From the NCBI GenBank assembly GCA_947474005.1, contig CANJHI010000032.1:1-37890 (forward strand): a stretch of DNA of 37,890 nucleotides. The letters run 5' to 3'. The stretch's first letter is position 1. Every line of letters starts with the position of its first letter. The stretch is from Alphaproteobacteria bacterium. Its GTDB lineage: Bacteria > Pseudomonadota > Alphaproteobacteria > Reyranellales > Reyranellaceae. Below, in pieces: positions 33,766 to 37,890 of this stretch. Under the pieces are notes generated by a model. It made no database searches. It was not told where the DNA came from and saw nothing but the letters and a program-made list of their open reading frames with translations. Made by a program: the position numbers and the translations under genes.

Positions 33766-34365
33766 CTATTTCTCGCCCAGCCAGACCGGCCACAAGCCGC
33801 GCTTGGCCTTGCGCGCCTCGGCCTCGGCGCCGGCATAGCGCTGGCTGGCGCGCGGCTCCCACGGCAGCACTTCCTCGAGGTGGAAACCGTACGCCAGACC
33901 GCTCGCGATCATGTAGCCGCCGAGATCGAGTGGCGCCGGCGATGCGTCGACGGTGCACTGCGCCACGACGTGACAGTCGCGGTCCCAGCGTGCCGCCCGG
34001 CATTTCACCTTGTGTTCGGCCTTTTCGAGCATGTCTTCGAGCGCGGCGCGCGCCCGCATGCCCGCGATCGTTTCGAGGCCGCTCTGCCGGTCGCGCAGCT
34101 CGCCCGCCTGGACGCCCCATAGGCGCAGCTGCGGCTTCAGTCCGGCACCACCCAGTGTGATGCCGTCGATGGCGAAGGCTTCGCCCAGCCATTCCTTGGG
34201 CAGGGCGCCCAGGGTCGCGGTGCAATCGGCCGGCTTGTCGCTTCCCTTGTCGCTGTCCGGCGGCCGCCGCGGCTGGGCATCGGCCCCACCGCTGGCCGCG
34301 ACGAGGACGAGCGCGAGAAGCAGGGCAAGGCCGGCTTTGCCGGCCACCGTCGGGCGATGGATCAT
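33766..34365 (-). CDS. Exported SNase-like (thermonuclease-fold) protein, catalytic Arg replaced
   Basis: A 199-residue protein: signal peptide (AGKAGLALLLALVLVAASGGADA, about 8-30), then an SNase-like OB fold. AIDGITL replaces the usual DGDT; QLRLWGVQAGELRD (79-92) supplies the equivalents of SNase Arg35 (Arg81) and Glu43 (Glu89); MRARAALEDML and RYAGAEAEARKAKRGLW match helix motifs. The DRYGRxxA segment that carries Arg87 reads DRDCHVVA (128-135), so that Arg is lost (a Cys-His replaces Gly-Arg). Nuclease activity is therefore doubtful; a binding role is possible. ATG 34365 suits the signal peptide, though the Shine-Dalgarno is weak. Divergent from the TetR gene. Confidence 0.8.
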   Translation of the reverse strand: MIHRPTVAGKAGLALLLALVLVAASGGADAQPRRPPDSDKGSDKPADCTATLGALPKEWLGEAFAIDGITLGGAGLKPQLRLWGVQAGELRDRQSGLETIAGMRARAALEDMLEKAEHKVKCRAARWDRDCHVVAQCTVDASPAPLDLGGYMIASGLAYGFHLEEVLPWEPRASQRYAGAEAEARKAKRGLWPVWLGEK

Positions 34366-34467
34366 GGCCACAGCCTGCCGCATGCAGGCGCAACGCCGCA
34401 ACTAGGGAAAATCGAGGTTCACAGCTATAGTTAACCCATGGTTGAGCCGGTTGTTTTCGGGGACGGG

Positions 34468-34485
34468 CATCGCGTCGACGCGATG
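34468..34485. promoter_or_regulatory. 18-bp perfect palindrome, candidate TetR operator
   Basis: CATCGCGTCGACGCGATG is fully self-complementary and centred 77 nt upstream of the TetR start at 34554, in the 188-nt divergent gap with the SNase-like gene. TetR regulators commonly bind 15-20 bp palindromes next to their own gene, so autoregulation and control of the divergent gene are plausible (inference). Confidence 0.45.
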
Positions 34486-34553
34486 TGCCGCTCCCGGCAG
34501 GTGGCATCTGTCCCTCACACCGTCGCGGGCGGCGGCAATCGGGAGCTTCAATT

Positions 34554-35192
34554 GTGTCGCTGCACGACCCCTCGCTGAACATTCCCCACCGCAGGCGCCG
34601 CCAGGTGGACGGCCGGCGCCTGCGCAGCGAGCGCACCCGGCATCTGATCATCGAGGCCTATCTCGATCTCCTGCGCCGCGGTCCCGGGATGCCGACCGCA
34701 GGACAGATTGCCGAGCATGCCGGCTACTCGGTGCGGTCGATCTTCGAGCGTTTTTCCGATCTCGACGCCCTCAGTCTCGCGGCGGCGGATTATGCGCTTG
34801 CCGTGGGGCAGGCCGAAGCAGTGGCGCGCGATGTCGAGGGTGACCGTCCGGCCCGGATCAGATCCCATGTCGAAACTCGGGCTTATGCCTGCGAGAAGTG
34901 GCTGCCGCTGTGGCGCATCCTCGTCGGCGTCCAGAGCAAGGTCGCAGACCTCAAGCCCCGCATGGCGCTCGCGCGTCAGGGCAACATGACCCGGCTGAAG
35001 CTGATGTACGCGCGGGAGCTGTCGATCCTGGAGGCGACAGCGCGTGATCAATTGCTGATCGCGCTGGTCACGTTGATCAGCTTCGAGAGCTGGGATCAGA
35101 TGCGCGACCATTTCGGCCTGTCGCCAGAAGCCGCCCAGGACGTCTGGCGCAGCACGATCGACCGGATGTTGCCGCCGACGCCGCCACGGTAA
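34554..35192 (+). CDS. TetR-family transcriptional regulator
   Basis: A 212-residue regulator. The HTH lies at about 30-68: TRHLIIEAYLDLLRRGPGMPTAGQIAEHAGYSVRSIFERFSDLDAL, the TetR_N layout in which an aromatic (Phe) follows the recognition helix. The C-terminal ligand domain is all helical and ends LSPEAAQDVWRSTIDRMLPP. The GTG start is chosen because GGGAG (34541-34545) is 8 nt upstream; it leaves a basic N-terminal arm (HRRRRQ) before the HTH, which may contact the minor groove. Its C-terminal tail recurs in a partial gene at the window's right end. Ligand unknown. Confidence 0.85.
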   Translation: MSLHDPSLNIPHRRRRQVDGRRLRSERTRHLIIEAYLDLLRRGPGMPTAGQIAEHAGYSVRSIFERFSDLDALSLAAADYALAVGQAEAVARDVEGDRPARIRSHVETRAYACEKWLPLWRILVGVQSKVADLKPRMALARQGNMTRLKLMYARELSILEATARDQLLIALVTLISFESWDQMRDHFGLSPEAAQDVWRSTIDRMLPPTPPR

Positions 35193-35292
35193 GGGTTCGG
35201 CGCGACGGCGGGCGAATCTCCTCGCGCTTCGGTCGCGAAAGCCGTATGGGGCGCCTCGCAATCCGCGTCCCAAACCCAGATCGGAGGCCGCC

Positions 35293-35517
35293 ATGGCCAA
35301 GAAGCCCGGAAAGCGGACGGAATATGTCCTGTTCAACGTGATCTACGAGGACGGCAGCCAGCGCTCCAACCGCCGGGTGCCGCTCGACGCCCTCGAGGGT
35401 CTCGAAAAGGATCTGCCGGCCCGTGCCATCATCGAGGCGCAGGATCTCGAAGTCGCCGAGAAGTCGGGCAAGGCGCCGCTCGCCATCAAGAGCCTGGAGC
35501 GCGCCGCCGGCCAGTAG
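35293..35517 (+). CDS. Small hypothetical protein
   Basis: A 74-residue soluble protein with a clear ribosome site (CGGAGG, about 9 nt before the ATG). It starts AKKPGKRTEYVLFNVIYEDGSQRSNRRVP and ends LERAAGQ. A beta-rich first half followed by a helix (LDALEGLEKDLPARAIIEAQDLEVAEK) is suggested. The composition and RBS speak for a real gene; I do not recognise the family. It is 100 nt downstream of the TetR gene on the same strand. Confidence 0.7.
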   Translation: MAKKPGKRTEYVLFNVIYEDGSQRSNRRVPLDALEGLEKDLPARAIIEAQDLEVAEKSGKAPLAIKSLERAAGQ

Positions 35518-35748
35518 TGTCGACGTCGGTGGTGCATCGGATATCTGTAGTCCGTGTCTCGGACCGCCGAGCCCCTGCCGCTGCGGTCGTAGACGATACG
35601 GACGCGGTCGCCCACTTGCGCGTCGCAGTGGAGTCGCCGCACGGATGTGCTTTGCTTTCGGAAGCTTCGAGCATGTGACCTCGCGCGACTCGAAGCAGGC
35701 GCGGACAGAAGCCAACGACCGGCAGAATTAGCCCGCCTCGGCGGCCCG

Positions 35749-36018
35749 CTAGATCCGGCCACGCCCGCGAATGAGGCGGACGATCAGCAGCAGGATGATT
35801 GCACCTAGCGCCGAATAGATGATCTCCGAGACGATGCCGCTGCCGAGATGAATGCCGAGGCGGGGAAACAGCAGGGTCGCCACCAGAGCGCCGGCGATGC
35901 CAACGAGGAGATCGCCGATCAGGCCGAAGCCGGTGCCGCGAACGATCTTGCCGGCCAACCAGCCGGCGACGATCCCGACGAATAGAATAACCAGGATGCT
36001 TTCGGTGGACATATACAC
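35749..36018 (-). CDS. GlsB/YeaQ/YmgE family stress-response membrane protein
   Basis: An 89-residue protein of the transglycosylase-associated (GlsB/YeaQ) family with three membrane segments: ESILVILFVGIVAGWLAGKIV, GLIGDLLVGIAGALVATLLF and VSEIIYSALGAIILLLIVRLI. The glycine pattern AGWLAGKIVRG-GFGLIGDLLVG is the family signature. The GTG start at 36018 is 8 nt after GGGGAG; an ATG two codons later would be 14 nt away. Transcription probably starts from the EcfG-type promoter at 36072-36096. Members are general-stress proteins without a known enzymatic role. Confidence 0.92.
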   Translation of the reverse strand: MYMSTESILVILFVGIVAGWLAGKIVRGTGFGLIGDLLVGIAGALVATLLFPRLGIHLGSGIVSEIIYSALGAIILLLIVRLIRGRGRI

Positions 36019-36071
36019 TGCGCGTTCTCCCCTTGGGACGGTTCGCGGTCGCGCGAGCGTCGATTGGGACT

Positions 36072-36096
36072 AACGCGTTTCGAGGGTTTGGGTTCC
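36072..36096 (-). promoter_or_regulatory. EcfG (general stress response) promoter
   Basis: On the minus strand GGAAC (36096-36092), a 16-nt spacer and CGTT (36075-36072) reproduce the GGAAC-N16/17-CGTT consensus of alphaproteobacterial EcfG sigma factors. It lies 54 nt before the GTG of the GlsB-family gene and points toward it, which agrees with that family's role in stress. Confidence 0.7.
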
Positions 36097-36183
36097 TGAC
36101 CGCCGTAAATGCATCGGTCTGCCGCCCAGGCCGGCGATCCGTTTCCAGGTCGCCGGCCGTTGCGATGTTTCGTTCAGTGTCGA

Positions 36184-37014
36184 CTAGTGGCGGCTCGTCC
36201 GGCCGGTGTTGCTCGGAGCGCGCGACGGCGCGACCGCAGGGGTTGCCGGCGCAGAGACCGGTATTGCCCGAGATTGGGCGGCGTGCGTGTAAGGTGTCGC
36301 TTGCGCCACGTTGGTCGTGTGTGTGGCGTCGCGGGTCCAACCGTTGCTCTGGCCGTTGCTCCGGCCACTGGCCGGTGTCGTTGCCGGCGGCGCGGTCGGC
36401 GTGCCGTTCGGGTTGGGCTGGTGGCCCCAATTGTGCTGGCCATTGGCCTGGCCAGCGCCCTGACCGTTGCCGTTCCAGCCCGCATGCGCCGGCGGAGTCG
36501 TGCCCGGGGCAGACGGCTGGCCGCTATGGTTCCAGCTGCCATTGTTCCCGCTGCCATGGCTCTGGCCACCGTCGTTTCGGCCGTTGTCACGCCGCGGGTC
36601 ATGGCTCCAGCCATTCCGGCCGGCGTCGGCCTGGTTCCAGCCATTGTGGTTCCCGCCATCCCAGCCGTAGTGGTTGCCGTTGCCGTTGCCGCCGGCGCGC
36701 TGGCCGTCGGTACGCTCGCGATTGATCTGCCGGCTCTCGCGATCGAGCATGCCGTCGAGCCGCTGGCGTTCGCCAGAGGTCACGACGCCGTCAGCGCGTG
36801 CGCGCGCCTCGTAGCGGTCGATACGCTGTTCGCCCTGCTGGAGGCGAGAGGCTTCGCTCCGCGTGAGCGAACCGTCACGACGTCCGGCATCGATGCGCTG
36901 CTGCTGGGAAGCTTCACGCTGGTCGATGCTCCACATCGATTGGGCGGAGGCGCCGCCGGCGGCGAGGAGACTCATCGAAAGCACTGCGTAAGGAATAGTG
37001 CGGAGGCGGGACAT
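36184..37014 (-). CDS. Secreted Asn/Gly-rich protein with paired degenerate EF-hand-like loops
   Basis: A 276-residue exported protein: signal peptide 1-24 (cleavage near ASA). Residues 25-105 are a charged helical region with two loops of the same design, GRRDGSLTRSE (44-54) and RARADGVVTSGE (71-82): DG, a hydrophobic at +3 and Glu at +7, as in EF-hands but lacking the first acidic ligands. Residues 106-200 are extremely rich in Asn, Gly, Trp, His and Gln (NGNGNHYGWDGGNHNGW); 200-276 is Pro/Thr/Ala-rich and likely disordered. ATG 37014 follows GAGGA by 5 nt; the longer open frame upstream lacks a signal. Probably a cell-envelope protein; function unknown. Confidence 0.8.
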   Translation of the reverse strand: MSRLRTIPYAVLSMSLLAAGGASAQSMWSIDQREASQQQRIDAGRRDGSLTRSEASRLQQGEQRIDRYEARARADGVVTSGERQRLDGMLDRESRQINRERTDGQRAGGNGNGNHYGWDGGNHNGWNQADAGRNGWSHDPRRDNGRNDGGQSHGSGNNGSWNHSGQPSAPGTTPPAHAGWNGNGQGAGQANGQHNWGHQPNPNGTPTAPPATTPASGRSNGQSNGWTRDATHTTNVAQATPYTHAAQSRAIPVSAPATPAVAPSRAPSNTGRTSRH

Positions 37015-37280
37015 GATTTCCTCGATGCTTAAGGTCGACGGCAAAATATTCGCCGTCTTGTGAGTCGCTACGTGCCTCTGGCAACCGGCATCCCTCGATA
37101 TCGACCGACGATCATGCCGATCGTTCATTCCACAAGAAGAAGACACATGTCTGACACTGCACCGTCGGAATGGTTGGAAAGTTGCGTGCGCAAAAGAAAC
37201 TAGGCGTCACGCCACGACTGCACCGTGCGGTCACAATCCCGCTCGTAACCCCTCTACGGAACCTACCAAGGGAGACAGTC

Positions 37281-37589
37281 ATGACTCGCCTGAATGTACG
37301 GACTCTTCTGTCGGCCGCGATCGCGGGCTCGATGGTTCTCGCCGCGGCGGCCAGCGCCCAGGCGGACGACGGAGACCGTTGGGAGCGGGACCGGGGCCAC
37401 GATCGCCATCATCACTACGTGCCCGAGCGCCACATCCATGTCGTGCATGAGCGCTATGTCGAGGCACCGCCGCGGGTCGTCTACCAGCGGCCGATCGTCG
37501 TCATGCCGGCGCCGGTCTATCAGGCGCCGATGTATTCGCAGCCGGTTGAGCCCAATCTGAACTTCAACTTCACGATTCCCCTGCGCTAG
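37281..37589 (+). CDS. Small secreted His/Tyr/Pro-rich protein
   Basis: A 102-residue protein with a signal peptide (LLSAAIAGSMVLAAAASAQA, 9-28). The mature part is short and carries a histidine-rich patch (RGHDRHHHYVPERHIHVVHERY) followed by a Pro/Val/Tyr-rich stretch and an ending NLNFNFTIPLR typical of small exported proteins in alphaproteobacteria. The His patch might bind metal (inference). AAGGGAGA precedes the ATG by about 5 nt. The 266-nt gap to its left is divergent with the Asn/Gly-rich gene and shows no EcfG motif. Confidence 0.78.
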   Translation: MTRLNVRTLLSAAIAGSMVLAAAASAQADDGDRWERDRGHDRHHHYVPERHIHVVHERYVEAPPRVVYQRPIVVMPAPVYQAPMYSQPVEPNLNFNFTIPLR

Positions 37590-37662
37590 CGTGTCGGGCG
37601 CGGCGGGGCCTCGCCTCGCCTCGCCCACCCCGCCGCCAGCACCGCGAGGTAGGCCTCGGTGT

Positions 37663-37728
37663 CATGGCCAAAGTGAGGCCAACCGGCCTGGCGCCGGCAA
37701 TCAGAACCTTCGGATTGTTGGCCAGCTC
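37663..37728 (-). pseudogene. Possible remnant of an FAD-monooxygenase N-terminus
   Basis: On the minus strand the translation NPKVLIAGARPVGLTLAM resembles the FAD-binding N-terminus of PheA/TfdB-type aromatic monooxygenases (consensus VLIAGAGPVGLTLA), with one glycine of GxGxxG changed to Arg. The similarity stops after the Met and no start codon or domain follows, so only a decayed fragment or a chance match is possible. It lies downstream of the partial TetR gene on the same strand. Confidence 0.3.
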
Positions 37729-37792
37729 TCCTGAAGATTCACTCTTCCGGCCCGAACCCTAAGGTCCGTGCGCTCCGTGTCCAGATACAGCT

Positions 37793-37890
37793 TTAAGACG
37801 CCGACGGCGTCGGCGGCAGCATCCGGTCGATGGCGCTGATCCAGACCTCGCGTGCGGCCTCGACCGACAGGCCGTGACGCTCGCGCATGA
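37793..37890 (-). CDS. TetR-family regulator, C-terminal part only (runs off the window)
   Basis: The last 31 codons read MRERHGLSVEAAREVWISAIDRMLPPTPSAS and end in TAA. They match the C-terminus of the TetR protein at 34554-35192 (MRDHFGLSPEAAQDVWRSTIDRMLPPTPPR) at most positions, so this is very probably a paralogous TetR regulator on the opposite strand. The DNA-binding domain lies beyond the right edge. The Met at 37888 is internal, not a start. Confidence 0.75.
   Translation of the reverse strand, partial: MRERHGLSVEAAREVWISAIDRMLPPTPSAS

Noticed and set aside
36109-37032. Plus-strand open frame opposite the Asn/Gly-rich secreted protein
   Set aside because: Its Ala/Val-rich translation arises from antisense of Asn/Gly/Arg codons. 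The minus-strand frame has RBS, signal peptide and a family-like N-terminal domain.

Overview
The window is high-GC bacterial chromosome with short intergenic gaps and many overlapping start/stop codons. The gene families suggest an alphaproteobacterium: two dipeptide-type binding proteins, a Bug/TctC receptor, two CoxL-type molybdoenzyme subunits, an MR/MLE enolase, NIPSNAP, BVMO, and a GlsB-type stress protein behind a GGAAC-N16-CGTT promoter of the alphaproteobacterial EcfG general stress sigma factor. Reyranella-, Bradyrhizobium- or Rhodospirillales-like lineages would fit, but genus cannot be fixed from this sequence alone. I saw no rRNA, tRNA, CRISPR array, insertion sequence or phage gene.

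Layout. 1-773: no convincing gene; a rho-independent terminator of an upstream gene lies at the very start. 774-2396 (+): orphan ABC peptide-type binding protein. 2436-12300 (all minus, transcribed from right to left): FAD amine-oxidase-type oxidoreductase, CoxL-type molybdoenzyme and DUF938 methyltransferase, joined by two ATGA overlaps; then RND adaptor, RND pump and a patatin-like lipoprotein. 12417-14006 (+): Baeyer-Villiger-type monooxygenase, divergent from that block. 14071-15678 (-): gamma-glutamyltransferase-like enzyme; a perfect 19-bp inverted repeat separates it from the monooxygenase. 15775-18306 (+): compact five-gene operon SRPBCC, YceI, SRPBCC, VOC, VOC, behind a promoter carrying a TTAACTC-AA-GAGTTAA palindrome. 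18485-24878 (minus): DUF4286/EthD-like protein, msrQ, modB, modC, FMN glutamate-synthase-like protein, PLP aminotransferase.

24940-29196 (+): MR/MLE enolase, two-domain NIPSNAP protein and a second CoxL-type molybdoenzyme, probably a catabolic group. A convergent GST follows (29204-29788). Then come a STAS-like small protein, a second orphan peptide-type binding protein paralogous to the first (30410-32017, minus), a small SET-domain protein, a Tat-exported Bug receptor, an exported SNase-like protein lacking a catalytic arginine, and a TetR regulator with an 18-bp perfect palindrome upstream. The right end holds small stress and envelope proteins and the C-terminus of a second TetR paralog that runs off the window.

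How the parts may connect (inference): molybdenum is a recurring theme. There are two CoxL-type Mo-cofactor subunits, a molybdate permease/ATPase pair without modA, and MsrQ, whose partner MsrP is a Mo-cofactor enzyme not encoded here. Several multi-component systems are present only in part: binding proteins without permeases, Mo subunits without FeS/FAD subunits, an RND pair without an outer-membrane factor, and modBC without modA. No clear-cut novel defence or mobile system was found. The most interesting leads are the partial Mo systems, the palindromic operators, the TetR paralogs with a shared C-terminal tail, and the active-site deviations.
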